Source of the DNA: Lycocorax pyrrhopterus obiensis
Lineage: Eukaryota > Chordata > Aves > Passeriformes > Paradisaeidae
Assembly: GCA_014706295.1 (NCBI GenBank)
Contig: JACSVZ010000002.1
Coordinates: 109,380,930 to 109,444,929, forward strand
Length of the DNA: 64,000 nt
Reading direction: 5' to 3'
Shown here: in pieces, positions 39,084 to 52,325 of the stretch
Numbering within the stretch: the first letter of the stretch is position 1
Layout: every line of letters starts with the position of its first letter
Position numbers and translations under genes: made by a program
The notes under the pieces: generated by a model
Seen by the model: only the letters and a program-made list of their open reading frames with translations
Database searches by the model: none
Told to the model about the DNA's origin: nothing

Positions 39084-40492
39084 GGCAGACCTATCACCAT
39101 CAGTGAGAGTGCAGAAGAGATTTGAAATAAAACATGGAGCACATGTACTGACTCTCGCATTTCCTACCAAAAACAAGCATGGACATGGGAAACCGGAAGT
39201 AATTTCAAAAAGATGCCTGCACTCAGAGCCTTGAAGGAATGGCAGGAGACCCCCGTGAGGAATACAGGACAGGCACAGCTCTGGTTGCAGTTCACTCTTC
39301 ACAGTTAAGACTTGCTTCCTAACTGAGGTCTGAACACCCTTTTCCCTCAGCACACTCACACCCGATTATTTTTTTCCTTTGATGTTGAAACATTTACACA
39401 AACCTTCTGAACAAAAGCAGGTCAGAAGCTGGGTCACACTTCACTGTTTGTGAAGTCTGTAGCAGCAGGCTAACCAAACACCACGAGCTGTATCTCCATC
39501 AGCAAGCGGGGCACCGCAGGAGCAGCACATCAGTGGAGCAAAGCACTTGATACCAAGGAGCTCATGCCACACCATAAGTATTTCAGGCTATCTCTGGCCA
39601 GGACCTCTGCAATGGACACACACTTCTGGTCACAAGCCGGTACGTTCATGTCTATCAAACGCCAGTTTTCTTTCACTGAAAGGAATCTGTTTATACACTG
39701 AAAAAATATCACACTGTGAAACAAAGCCCAGCAAGCATGGTCGGGAGCTTTGTTCCAAAGACATACTCCATTTCCAAACTAAAATGCCAGTGCAAATGCA
39801 GCCATGGCTTCCTTAATAAAACAACAAAACAGGATTTTTCACACGCACACATGTTGTGATGAACGTTACCCAAACCAATGAGAAAGATACTTAACTATCC
39901 AGCTCAGGGACACACATGGCCCTGGTGTGACTCAGGAGATCAGAAAGAAGCTGAACAAACACTTATTCTGAAACAGAGACCATATTTGCCACATTACCCC
40001 TTCTACATTCCTCCCTCTCTAGCAAACTCCTGCCTACTTAGCATGTTAAAACAACAGATGATGCTTCCATGATTCCATGCAGTCTGATTTCAGCTGGCCT
40101 TTTTTCCTTTATTTTTTGACAGAGAAAGCAAATTAATACTCTATTCTGCCTACTCCCTGTTTGTAGAGTTGGTGTATTTAGTACAGGAAAAAGGAACGCA
40201 GGCATTACCTGCATCATATCGAGTGAAATAGATGTGACAATTCCAATCAAACCAAAGTTAGAACTGGACAGAGAGAGAGGAAGAGCACATGTAAAACCTG
40301 CAGGGAAATGGCAGTTTGCATTCCAAAGCTGAAAACTTATGGTCAATTTATGATAATAATAATAAAACAAAATCTGCAAATTGAAAAAAAAAATCAATTT
40401 CTTGAATTACATTTTTTAATTAACTTGAACTTAACTATAATTTACCTATGAAGTCTTAATTTTGAAAAGTTGTCTCAAAAATAATTTCTGAT
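39084..40492 (-). other. NOL4 intron, no recognised feature
   Basis: Unique-looking sequence with short open frames on both strands that lack any domain. A run of ATA/AAT triplets lies near 40352-40367. Confidence 0.55.
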
Positions 40493-40533
40493 TTAGGAAA
40501 TTTCAAAGGAAATTTTCCTTTGAAATTTCCTAA
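40493..40533. repeat. Near-perfect 41-bp palindrome
   Basis: The left arm at 40493-40512 (ttaggaaatttcaaaggaaa) and the right arm at 40514-40533 are exact reverse complements, with a single T at the centre (40513). Such a structure can form a hairpin or cruciform. It is not a splice site and not part of a repeat family that I know. Confidence 0.95.
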
Positions 40534-40559
40534 GCTTATATTTCTGCAGCTTATATTTC
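40533..40559 (+). repeat. 12-bp direct repeat next to the palindrome
   Basis: Two copies of agcttatatttc, at 40533-40544 and 40548-40559, are separated by tgc. The first overlaps the last base of the palindrome. Confidence 0.92.
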
Positions 40560-43500
40560 AAAAGAGAAGCAGTAACTATTTCTTTTTTTGATAACCAGAT
40601 TGTATTATTTCCTGTTCCCTGAAGGATACTGTCCCTTTTCTAATGGGTTAGTATTCTATCAGAAAGAATTAAGTTTTGACTTTGAGTCTATTTTTTTTCA
40701 AAAATATTCATGACAGTTCTGGGAACATCCAGCACACTTCACTTGCCCTCGTCAAACTCCCTGTTTGGTAAGCAGCTGAGAGCTAATAAACGTAGCTTGG
40801 ACATCAAGGGTAACTGAACAGAGAAGAGTTCAACACAGCCAAATCTAAGTGAAGTTTTTTGTTTAAGGTCACATTTGTGACCAAAGTTTTAATGCATGTA
40901 TTCCTTCTTCATGACTCATTAAAGGATTCATCTAGGTATAATGACCTTCTACCAGAATTTTCTGTAATCCTATGTATTCTAAGAAATTGCAGTTTTTAAG
41001 CTTAAAAAGCTGTCAACTTTTCAGTTCTACCACAAAACAAGATGAAAGTGTGTGAAAATTCATCCCATTAAAGTAACCTTTTATTCTTTTACTGAAAGTA
41101 AAACTGAACACAGAGGTAAGTATTAAGATAACTATAAGATTTCTCCTAAGACACTAAAAAAGTTTCAAAGAAGATACAGATTTTCTGAGGCTGGAGGAAA
41201 TCTTTCAGTGTACAGATTTCTTCAGCAGTTGAAAAAACTGTAAACACACCATCAGACTAAGTAAAAAAATTGAAGGATAGCAACTCACTGAAGCAAAAGT
41301 GTCCACTAAGTGTATTAATACTGAAATGACATTGTCTTTTTCATCTTTCTACTCTTCATACATTTTATCTGATAATTATATCTGCCAAGCTGTAAACAGT
41401 TACTCCAGGACTTTTCCAGAGAAGATTGCAATGCCAAGCTAAATGCTTGGCAGGGGAACTGCCTTTTCAATCTCACAGCTAATCTGGAAGGGTCAGCTAC
41501 TCCTGGTGAGTGTTTTAAAGGGAAGGGACTTCAGCTCCCCACTCCGACAGCTCAGCACACTGTGCAGTGATTTCCATGAAACTTTGTTTCCAAAAGTTAG
41601 TAGCAATTATAATACATACAAAACTTACTTTTACTTTAGTCTCAAGATGGACAGTTCTTCGTATCTCTGCTGAGCATGGAAAGATTTGCTTTTCCCAAAT
41701 AAGGGTACAAGGATAAACCAACTTATTCTCCTCAAATATTTTTGACTGTAGGGGATTTTAAAATTAATAGGTGTGAATCCAAGTGCGGGCCTGCTTAGTT
41801 TGTTTGGGGCTTTTTCCTAAACTATAAGATCTAGTATTGTCATCAGCTCATCAAAAAGAAATGGGCAAGCTACTAATTAAATGTTAACTCTTAACATTCC
41901 TGTCATGCTCCAAAAATGAACAATTGCTCAATTACAATTTAAAGTGTGCTATACTTTACAGGTATTCAAGCACTAGGGCAATGCAATGTAGATCTATAAT
42001 GCCACCTTTTTTCAGACTGATGAAATGCAACTACTGTACACCAAAAGTAACCTAATACTAAAGTGAAGCTTAAATAATAAGAACTCATTACCCCAAAGTG
42101 CTGCCTGTGAAATTAAATATATGTATTTTAAAATTATATTCCGAATACTCATAAGCCTCTGATGCAAGGGTGTTGGCAGAGGGAACTTTTTTAATACATA
42201 ATGTGAAATGCAAGTGCCAAGTGTTACATACTGCAGTCAGGTGCCAAGCGCATACCACACCACAGATCAACACTGCTCAGTGACAAAACGTCTAAATAAA
42301 AAAATTGCTTCAAAACCCTAGTTAATTGGTAAAATATTTCAAAAAGTCAAGGAAAGAGGACGAATCAGAGGACTGCTGATGGGAAAGAGTGTCTTTGTGT
42401 CTAGGTCTCTGGGTGCAACTCCAGCGAGGGCTTTTGTCCCTTAAAGTGGCTTCCTCCTTTCACCTGCTGCCTATGGCAAGGAACAGCCTTGGGGTGGCAG
42501 GGAGATGAAACGTGTGACCTAATCGCTCCCATCGACGTCTCTGCAACAGTTGTTCACTTGCTTATACAAAATGAGTTCATGGTCTCAGCACAGCTCCCAG
42601 AGGACAGCTGTCTCCATCACCAAAACCACTGCTACAGCAGCCCATTAGGTGCCATTAATTGGTAACCTCATTAACATCATCAGTAAAGACACTGGGGATC
42701 AGATTTTAAGCTGCACTGGTGCTGTACAGGCAGCTTATGGTATGGAAAACATCAGTGGCTTTGCACGACCCGTACGAGGCTCTGGTGCTGATGCAGCCTA
42801 AGCACTGGCTCAGCAGCCTCACTTGCAAGGCCAAGTGCAGAATAATGACAACTGCCCCCAGCCCCAGTGCCAAAGGGGACAGGAGACTCCAGGGCACCCA
42901 CGTTCCACGCATGTTCCACTGGTTCTCTGACCACATTACCAACACACTTCCCACACCGGATAAAAGCTGCTTCTTGCAGAGAGAAAAGAGGTACTTCCCA
43001 GACTAAACATTCCTGGAGTACAAATGAACAGCCTCTAATGGAGATCCCTCTAGATTTCTACAAGGACAAATGAGCAGGGATTATGAAGGGGCTCTCTGTA
43101 ATTGCACAGGTAATGTTACCTGACCAGGGACAGAGGCCACTGGGGACTCAGCAGTCATATCAGAACAAGCAGAATGCAGGATCACTGACTTCCACCTGCA
43201 TGGGTCTCAGCAGCAGCAGTGGTGTGCCAGCCCTGAGGACGTACAAACATAAGCAAAGTAGGAACCTTACGGATCAGGGTCTGTTCTTAGATGAAGCAGC
43301 ACAGTACCCAGAAAAATCAGGCAAAACATTGGATACACAACCTCTCTACCAGGTTTGAGACAAAAGTAGTAAATATCATATCAGATATTGGCAATAAGTT
43401 TTTGGTGTAGCCAGCAATGCCATGAGCCAAATATCTAACCATGTTCTTCAGGAAAATTCATCATGGAGGAGTGTAAAAACTATCCTTCCAAAAAGACAGG

Positions 43501-46500
43501 AAAAAACCAGAAGTTTTTTCATCCTCCCTCAGACCTGAGGGAGGTCTAGTACCCTCAAAAATATCATCAAACTAAATTAATTGGTAAATAATGAATATTC
43601 TTCTTTTTTTATTAGTTTTCTTAATATTTGTATGTGTGTGTGTACAGATCAGGTTTTATGAAATTACCTCAGCAGGCTTATGTGAGGCTCTTCAACAACT
43701 TACTTGTTGAGTTTTCCTTTAATTAAATTACATTTCCCCAATTCTATCACTTTTTTCACTCCTGTGACACTTTTCTCTCCTGGGTAACCTAGGCAAGAAC
43801 AAGTGCCAGATGCAAAAATCTCATGTTTCTGGGAGGAAGCACTGTTGCAGATAGTCAGATTATTTACACCGCTTTTTTTTCCTTTTCTTCTTCCTCCTTT
43901 CCTCAACCATAAACAAAGTCTACAGCATGAAGAGGCCAATCCTTGCCAGCAGAACCAAGTTTTGAAAAACACTACTCCACCATATGTTCAGTCCTGACCA
44001 GCGTGATAGTTCGGAAGCTGACATCTGCAGATGGGGAGTTCATACCACCATTCAGCACAAACATGCTGCTACTGTACACTGAAGTCAATATTAGCCAGAC
44101 TTTGCTTAGGAGAAATTTTCAACACTCATCTACAGTTTCACCTTGCCAACTAATTTTTGTTACACTGATGTAAATGAAATAGATATAAAAAGAATCTCAG
44201 AGAAAAATGGTGGCGCTGATTGAAAAAGGGAGCCCTGGCGAATCCTTTTGGTTATCTCCTTTAGAAGGAAAACTCTTCAGTACCAGACATTACATTGAAG
44301 CTGTTGGTGTAATAGAAAACACTTGCTAATGTTACATGTGATGGACCTGCATTAAAGCCCACTAAACTCTATTTGGCCTGTAGGGTTACACACTACAATG
44401 ATACAATGACCTCAAACAGTCCCTTGAACATCTTTGAAGACTCCGTTAACTCAGTTTTTCTCTAAACAAGATACATCAAACTTGCAATAAGCACTGTATG
44501 AACCAAAGTCTTTCTTGCCTTTTTTGATGCTCTTCTTAAAGCAGCAAGAATACTCTACTTAAATGTTTGTGGGAGTGACATTGGTTCTTCTACAAAAACA
44601 GTAAGACAAAATGCATTTTCCCTGCTATTTTTACTTTTTCTCCCCCTCGCTCCTCTCTCATTCCATCTGCAGCTCCTCGTGCAGTCCAAACACTTTTTCC
44701 AGGGCTTAAACAGATTTATGGCTAACAATTTCCACAGGGACCGTGTGCATGTTCTCTCAGGCATGCTCAGCCACCAACACTCATCAGAGGGCTGGAAATC
44801 AAAATCTGTGTCAGTTGTGCCACTGGCAGTGAAATTCCATGACTTCATGTTTGTATGTCCCTTGTTCAGACCTTTACTGTACAGCAGTGCCCTTCTTCAA
44901 AAGCCTGTATCTAAAATCCTCTGTGTGAATTTTCTTTAAAATGTTTTGCAGTCTTATCTTATATACACATCTACCATCGATTATTAAATGGGAGAGTAAA
45001 TGGAACCATTTTCCTTTATTACGTTGCTCTGAAACTGAAATGGACAATGTCTGGACTGTAAATTCACTGTAGAAAGAGGTTAGATGTTCAGTTATACAAA
45101 TCTTACCCAGAACTTTTCCTGCATCAAATTTGGAGCATGCCTGAGCAGCAAATGGTGCAAAACAATGGTAACTACGACACTGACCTTGCAAATGCTGTTA
45201 TATTGAGGAAATTCAGCATCCTAATTTTTATAAATATTACCTACCTAATTTTTTTTCAGTGTAGATAAGAGATACATCCCACTTCTGATCACTAATGATG
45301 CTGCCCACCAGCCCAATTCTTTTTCTAACAGAATTAAAGGAATAGCCAAATAATGAAGGAGACCATTATTACCTCAACAGTACTGCAAAAACTGGTGTTT
45401 TGAAAAAGTAGGTAACCAGATTTGCTCAACACCTGATGCATGATAAAAGACAGGAAATCAGAGTATTTGCAAGTAGAAGACTCCCTATTAATGAGATGTT
45501 TGCCAGTCTCTGCCTTAATCCAGGCATGCCCATGAATTTACTACCAAACACTATTGCTTTGCATGTAAATATATATATCGTATCATATCATATCAGTATA
45601 CATATAGTACAGTTGATGAAAGAAAAGGAAAGATGCAGATGAAATAGTCTGCTCTCTCTAATAAAATTCATGCTTATTTTGTCATACCTACAATGGTTAA
45701 TATGCAAACTATACAAAGCTTTGTAATCAATAGTACAATTCTGTGCTCGAAACATGAACCAAACACTATATTAACAATTCTGTGTCAGCACGTATCCTTA
45801 CTTAAACCTTCTCTTTTTATACAAAAAGAATAAAGTTTATGTTTCTCAGCTGTTTATAAGAACAGGAAGAAGAGTTGAAACACAGGATTAGAATTCAATT
45901 ATGTATTAAACACAGTATAATGATTATATTATTCATGAAGCTCACAAGAATTTGGTGATCTGTCTCCCAATATCTTACTTTAAACTACTGTGTTCAAACT
46001 GTAGCAAAACTGTAATTCACCAGGATTAAGTGACCTGTGCATTTTCTCACTCCTCTGTGTGTATTGGCTGCATTAAGTTAATGGGACACAGCACTTGGAT
46101 GCGTTCAGTAATGACAATAAAGGTCTTTTCCTCTCATGACATTCACATGATGTGTACAGCTTGACTGACAGATGTGCCATGCAACTCAGAGCTGGTTGTA
46201 ATTGACAGTTTAGCTTGCAATGTCATATGGGATCTCTTGAGATGGAAAGCACTATAGAAAATCAGGGAGAGATGAAAGAAAAATCAGATGGCCACTTAGT
46301 CCACCCCTGACAGAAAAACGGACTGTCTTCTGTTGCTCATGATGGACTTCCTTGTCTTCTCATAAATGACTCATCTGAGACAGGTTTCATCACTGCCTCT
46401 GAGACACTATTTTACAGACTAGTAGAGGTAAACACAGAAACTTTGGCTGAGCCTATGCCAAGAGCCTGCCACAAAAGCTTTGCAGACTGCTGTGCTGCTG

Positions 46501-46803
46501 TTTCTTAGTTATGTTCACTTGGAACGCAGGCACGACACTAACCCTCTCTAGGACTCATTGGAGAATAAAGTTCCTCTGTCACACTAGATCATATCTGCTA
46601 AGAAGGAGCTAGCAAGAGCCTCTTGGTGGCAGTGAGAAACAGGTGATCACCTCCCTAAGGCTTTGTCATGTCACTGCCTTGTTTCCAGCTTATCTCCCAA
46701 TTCCAGGAACCCAATTTCATATCCTACCAAAAATAGCTTCCCTTGCAAGGTGCTCAGCACATTCGTTCTTCACAAATAATAGCATAATTTAAAATTGCAC
46801 TGA
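40560..46803 (-). other. NOL4 intron, no recognised gene
   Basis: AT-rich sequence with a moderately GC-richer part near 42420-43000. A short GT run lies at about 43631-43643 and an ATATATATCGTATCATATCATATC low-complexity stretch at about 45568-45595. A possible old CR1-like piece near 46285-46310 (gatggccacttagtccaccc) is too weak to call. Confidence 0.55.
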
Positions 46804-46937
46804 AGAATCACAGAATATTCTGAGTTGGAAGGCACCCACAAGGATCAAGTTCAACTCTTAAGTGAATGGCCCCTACAGGAATCACACCCACAACCCTGGA
46901 GATATCAACAGCATGCTCTAACCAATAGAGCTAATCT
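46804..46937 (-). mobile_element. tRNA-Ile-headed SINE with CR1-like tail (TguSINE1-type)
   Basis: On the minus strand, bases 46937 to about 46864 read like a tRNA: gattagctctattggttaga (A box region), then gcatgctgttgatatc, cagggttgtgggtgtgattc (B box region) and ctgtaggggcca. This follows isoleucine tRNA closely. From 46863 down to 46804 the sequence changes to a CR1-type 3' end (gatccttgtgggtgccttcc, then aactcagaatattctgtgat). A tRNA-Ile-derived head fused to a CR1 tail is the structure of TguSINE1 from zebra finch. The element is about 134 bp and mutated. It is not a functional tRNA gene because acceptor-stem pairing and anticodon-loop positions are degraded. Confidence 0.85.
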
Positions 46938-48617
46938 CAGGGTAACACTGATTTTAATAAACTATAGCTCAATCTTCCAAATTGTCCTATTCTCTCCAAA
47001 ATGATGCTCTGCCTGCAAAGGACTAGGGGCACACCATCATCACTTTTCATTCCTCAGCAAATGCAGAAATCACAGTCTCGCATACACATCAGAGGCCAAG
47101 GTTATAAAGCTTCAAATTTATCTCAGATGGAAAGCCAACATCTGTTTTCGTCTTGCTGACAACATGAACAGCAACGTTTTTATTCTGCTGAACAAAACAT
47201 TAACAAGGACTGACTTTTCAAATGCATATTTTTTTCCTTTATGCATCAATTCAACATTAAACTGCATCTTCTGATATACTGCTATACCTACAAGAAGCTG
47301 CAATTCAGTTGTCTCAAACTTTCGCCGTTTCTTTATGTTAGGTTTCAGTCTTCCTGGACTACATTTCCCAAGATCACGTTTTGTGAAACATTTAGGAAAA
47401 CCGAGGACGCCAGTGTAGTAGAAATTCTAGTGTCATGTCTCTCTTTGTAAATATATTGCAGCCACTCATTTGCTTGCACTTTATAGCAGCCACTCACTCC
47501 AAAATGACTGAAAAGGCTTTGATGCACTTGCACCAACAGAGTCAGCTATGAGGACTGAGTATGTACTTCATCTACATCGCTTAAGCCTTGCCTGCTCTAA
47601 GAGAAATATGTTATTACTTTATTGACAAATCACATCTGCCACCCAAACCACATACAAGGCCAGTTGTAGGAAAACTCTAAATTCAAAATTGTATGTCTAC
47701 AACTGCCAAACCAGCATGGATCACCAAGATTTAAAAAGACCATACAGGCAAGCCCTGTTCTGTTCTGTGCAAATAGCCTATTATGGCACTGTATTTTGTG
47801 TGCTACAGCCTTAAAAAGGAAATGACACAGTAATTTCCCGTCAAATCAAATAATTTCTAGCATAACTTTTCATTGGGGGTATTCTGGATGCATCCTGAAA
47901 TTCGCTTTCTGGGGAGACAACAGGCACAGCTGCACGTCTGGTAAATATGTGTGCTTGTTTTTCATGTAGGGGTGTACATGAAATTAAACTCAATTTGATT
48001 CAACAGTATTTTACTGGCATGGCAAGCTGCTAAATGTAGCCTAGGAAAAACGAACAGACCTTTGAGGTAGCTGTCACCAGCTGATACAACGAGTTTAGGA
48101 TGGGGTTTCATTCTGCATCTAGGGTTTTATCCCATCTATCTATTCCCCACTACTGCCCATTTTCCGCCTTGTTCAGTCATTTTTAAGTAACCTGCCATCT
48201 GAGACTACTTCACAACACAATGCCGTCATTATATTCTCCCCCAGGGGTCAGGAATATCTTTTTCCTCAATTTTTTTTTTTCACAAATACGTTTTAGGATT
48301 TCTGATGATACCCCAAAAAAATCTTTTTCTATCTCACTCAGGTTTTGGACGTTGATGCAAAAAGCATTGCTCCATTTCATTTTTTCCTACTAGATTTTCT
48401 GTTTAGATGCTCCCTTTTTTCTCCCCCTTTATTTTTTTGCCTACTTGTTTCTGCTCATAGCTTATAGACATTCCTCCTCCATTCAGTGTATGTTTCAGCC
48501 TGCATACTCACTGAAATTAAAAAAATCTGTTAAGACAACAGTGTACAGTTGAGCATCCTATGGTTTGCTTCCATCCTTCCCAGACCTGTTATACAGAGCA
48601 TCATGAGTTACAGAGAC
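46938..48617 (-). other. NOL4 intron, no recognised gene
   Basis: The only structure seen is a T/C-rich low-complexity stretch at about 48260-48480 with several T homopolymers. Confidence 0.6.
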
Positions 48618-49222
48618 AGAATCATAGAAACACAGAATGATTTGTGTTGGAAGGGACCTTGAAGACACTCTAGTTCCCACCCCCCTTCCATGGACACGGA
48701 CACCTTCTACCAGATCAAGTTGCTCAAGGCCTCATACAACCTGGCCCTGAACACTTCTGGGGATGGGACACTCACACTGCTCTGGGCAACCTGTTCCAGT
48801 GCCTCACCACCCTCATTGTAAAAAATCTGTTCCTTCTGTCCAGTCTTTTTTCAGTTTAAAATGATTGCTCCTTGTTCTGTAACAAGAGGCTTCAGTGAAA
48901 ACTCTCTGTCCATCTTTCCTCTCAGTGCCCTTCAAGAACTGAAAGGCTGCAATAAGCTCTCCCTGGAGCTTTCTCTTTTCCAGGCTGAACAGCCCCAACT
49001 ACCTCAGCCTGTCTTTGTAAGAGAGGTGCTCCAGCCCCGCAGTCATCTTCGAGTCCCTCCTCTGGACCCTCTACAACAGATCCATGTCTTTTCTGCGCTG
49101 AGGACTGCAGTCCGGGACACAGCCCTCCAGGCGGGGTCTCACAAGAGCAGAGTAGAGGGGTGGAGTCACCTCCCTCAGCCTGCTGGTCAAACTGGGGGTG
49201 ATGATTGTGATCCACTCAACTG
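48618..49222 (-). mobile_element. CR1 LINE fragment, 600 bp, minus orientation
   Basis: The left end reads gaatcatagaaacacagaat, then gtgttggaagggaccttgaa, the reverse complement of a CR1 3' end. Moving right it covers the 3' part of ORF2. Minus-strand pieces such as MGLFSLEKRKLQGELIAAFQ and LKGTERKDGQRVF are recognisable, and the far end carries the gaccagcaggctgagggaggtgactccacc type sequence (minus strand). Frames are interrupted, and the copy is 5'-truncated. Confidence 0.93.
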
Positions 49223-51410
49223 ATGCTATGCAGAACTCAAGCTATAGCAATTCTCTGAATTTATTCTTGGGAGTTATTGATGCTGTACTTACTGTAGCAA
49301 TTTATTTTGCATTTTTGGTCCCACAGAAGTCAACCTATTAGTTTTAAGAGGCCAAAAAATAATGGCATTGATGTTGCTTTCACTTTGGATCCTCCTGCGC
49401 TGCTATGTTGCAGCAGAAGGAATGTCTCCCGGTGAGATGGGACCTGCGACATAGGGTCTTCAGCAAGTTTATTAGAATGCCCTCCTTCTCCAGATCTTGC
49501 TTTATGGTGCAGCATACTCACACAGTTTTTTCCATATTAAGCTTTTACAATCTGATTTGTAAACTTCAGAAACTGAAGCTTCTAGATTCCCCTGTTATGA
49601 GGCTGAGCTTTATATAATTTAAGATGTATTCAATGTTCCTATCTCTATAATTAAATTTGTCTGGTTTTGTTATTTTGAGCACCTTCTGAATTTTTTTCAA
49701 AGAGCTTACTAGGCATTACGTTGAAAGGATTCTGCTCAAATTATATCCTTCATTTTCTCACTTTGTTTTAAGGATAATTACTTAACTGATATTTGAATTA
49801 ATGAAATAGGGTATGGAAAATCACTTAATTGGCCTAAAAAATCTTACGATTTAGGGGAAAAAAAACCTGCTTTTTTTTTTTATTTCCTGGTTTCTAAGTC
49901 TACAGGGTCCACTTGGGACATTTGCAGAGTTTAAAGTGGAAGTTCTCAAACATGAGCCTGCAAGACCATTTGTGGTTAATAAATCAACAGTCTCTAGAAC
50001 CACACTAACCACCCACAACTCATATACTCATCAATCAAAAGGCTGATAATGAAATATCCATGGTCCTTGAGAGATTTTGAGAACAGACAGGGAGTTGTTG
50101 CTAAGACAATCTCTTCTATACAGCTGTGGGGATTGCTAAAGCATTTTTGTATGAGGGGGTTTTTTAATACAAAAGTAGAATTTTCATGAGCATTTGACTG
50201 GAGATGGGATTTTTAAAGAAAAAAAAATTACAAACACTGTGGAACTCACAATGAAATTGTAACAGTTGATAAGACTCCATTTTTGAGCTATTTTAATATC
50301 TATAAAGAAAGAGTCCTGATCTTTTTTGACATTGACATCTTTAGGGTACAGATACAGTTTTGTGGTTAGTTTTTCTAAGGAATTAAATTTTTATTTTCAT
50401 GTGTGATAGTATTATTGGTCAGATATTTTACTAACTTTTTAGATCCCAGAAGCATTCTACGAAAGACAAAAGGAGTCCTCCAGCTGTATTCTATGCCACA
50501 CAATCCAGCATTTAGTGAAGCTGATAAAAAATAGTTTTCTCTTGTTATGGCTAAAAGAGAAACCTCTTCGAATGATGCCTTAGGTTTTAACTTTTACATC
50601 ACTAGTATTTGGAGCTAAAGACATTCCTCCTGTCTACCCACTCTCCCCAGTTTCTGGGCTGTCCCATCAGCTACATGGCAGAGGAGACTCACAAGTCTTC
50701 CTCAGAGGGACTGACCTGGCTTCAAAATACATCATATTAATATTTGCATGTCAGGGGCCCAAGTCCACGTTTTCCTATCATAACCATATGCAAATGTTTT
50801 TACTGCCTGTAACAATAGCCAGTGTAATACCTTGAGGGCCAAAAATGGAGCAACACTACTTTTCAGGAAGAGGTGTAACTATATACTGTGCTACACACCA
50901 TACAGCCACCTGCATGTGGTAAGAGAGCACCAGTCTGGTAGCAAGACGTGTCTCAAGTGCTGGGTTCTGGAAAAAGCAGAAAGCAACAGTGAACACCAGC
51001 AGTGACAGCGGCACAAGGTTTTATTTCCATTCGCTGCACCTCAAGTCACACCAACCACGACACATCACTATCTACAGCAAGTATTTGTAGCTGCCGTGAC
51101 GCTGTGCAGCCCTACCAGCAGGATCTTGTGTGGCATCACGGTGAATTTTCTTAGGAAACTTGGGGCTTGTTTCCAAAGTCAAGGGCTTCCTTAAGTCAAA
51201 CTGATGGTTCCCAGGGCCTGTGCTGTCTGCAGGCTACACAGCCATGCTGCAAGTGCACTGCAGGTGTCCAGGACAGCCCCAATGAAATAGGACCAGCTCT
51301 ATCACTGCACACACACACCAGCACCCATCCACAGAACACGGGAACAGGGCTGGCTAGCGCTGAAACCCATCCATGGCTGCCCACACAGCTCCTCAGACAG
51401 AGGTGGGCAT
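49223..51410 (-). other. NOL4 intron, no recognised gene
   Basis: AT-rich to about 50.9 kb, then gradually richer in GC toward the CR1 copy and CpG island. No exon or RNA gene was recognised. Confidence 0.55.
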
Positions 51411-51862
51411 CACGAGCAAGTCCAGAGGAGGGCTACGATGTTGATAAGAGGACACCTCCCCTACAAAGACAGGCTGAGGAAGTTGGGGCTGCTCAGCCTG
51501 GAGAAGAGAAGGTTGCGTGGAGAGCTCACAGAATCTGAAGGGGGCCTACAGGGAAGCTGGAGAGGCACTCTTCATCAGGAACTGTAGTGACAGGACAAGG
51601 AGTAATGGGTACAAATTGAAGGAGGGGAAATTTAGGTTAGGTATTAGCAAGAAATTCTTTACTGTCAGGGTGGTGAGACAATGGAACAGGCTGCCCAGGG
51701 AGTTTGTGGATGCCCCAACCCTGGCAGTGTCCAAGGCCAGGCTGGATAAGGCCTTGAGCAACCTGGACTAGTGGGAGGTGTCCCTGCCCATGCAGGGGGT
51801 GTTGGGAGTAGATGAGCTTTAGGTTCCCTTCCAACCCTTAACATTCCATGGTTCTATCACCC
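51411..51862 (+). mobile_element. CR1 LINE 3' fragment beside the CpG island
   Basis: The plus-strand translation contains [40 protein letters not shown] and VVRQWNRLPREFVDAPTLAV, then a stop after LDKALSNLD. This is the intact C-terminus of CR1 ORF2, in one frame from 51517 to 51771. The 3' end reads ggttcccttccaacccttaa, then cattccatggttctat. It is one of the better preserved copies here. Confidence 0.94.
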
Positions 51863-52181
51863 ACCCATCTCCAGCGTAGTGCTGCCCGTGCCTGCAGCAA
51901 CCACCACACCGGGCAGGCACGGGGCATTCACTGCACTGAAAACACACTGGAGACGATGTTTTATTTTAGCTCCCAGTATTCCCTGCCCGCACTGGCTGCA
52001 GGCTGAAGGCTGCGCAGGGGCTGTCCGTGCCCACCGCGGATTTACAAAATCCCCCCTCGCCCCAGCCACCCGCAGCCCTTTCCCTGGAGGGCTGGCACAG
52101 GCTCTCCGCCCGGGATGCGGCAGGCGCGGGGGGAGCGGGGCCGAGGGGGCGGCGGTGGCCGCACAGGTGCTGCCGCAGCCC

Positions 52182-52195
52182 GTCGCCATGGGAAC
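52182..52195. promoter_or_regulatory. RFX X-box-like motif
   Basis: The sequence gtcgccatgggaac fits the bipartite RFX consensus GTNRCC-AT-GGNAAC, with two inverted half sites. It lies in the CpG island. RFX factors drive neuronal and ciliary genes. Binding is inferred. Confidence 0.55.
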
Positions 52196-52264
52196 GGCGC
52201 TGCCGAGGGCGCGGTGGCCGGGCCCGGCCGGGCCCCCCCGCCCGCGAGTGGGAGCGAGGAGCGG

Positions 52265-52294
52265 GTGTGTGCGTGTGCGTGTGTGTGTGTGTGT
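52265..52294 (+). repeat. (GT)n microsatellite, imperfect
   Basis: A GT dinucleotide run interrupted by two GC units, inside the CpG island. Confidence 0.95.
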
Positions 52295-52311
52295 CCCGGA
52301 GGTATTTCACT

Positions 52312-52325
52312 GTTTCCATAGGAAC
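52312..52325. promoter_or_regulatory. Second, weaker RFX X-box-like motif
   Basis: The sequence gtttccataggaac has the same inverted half-site layout, 130 bp from the first motif, but departs from the consensus at about three positions. Confidence 0.4.

Noticed and set aside
46864..46937. Functional tRNA-Ile gene on the minus strand
   Set aside because: Pairing is degraded, and the tRNA-like part runs straight into a CR1-like tail, so it is a SINE.
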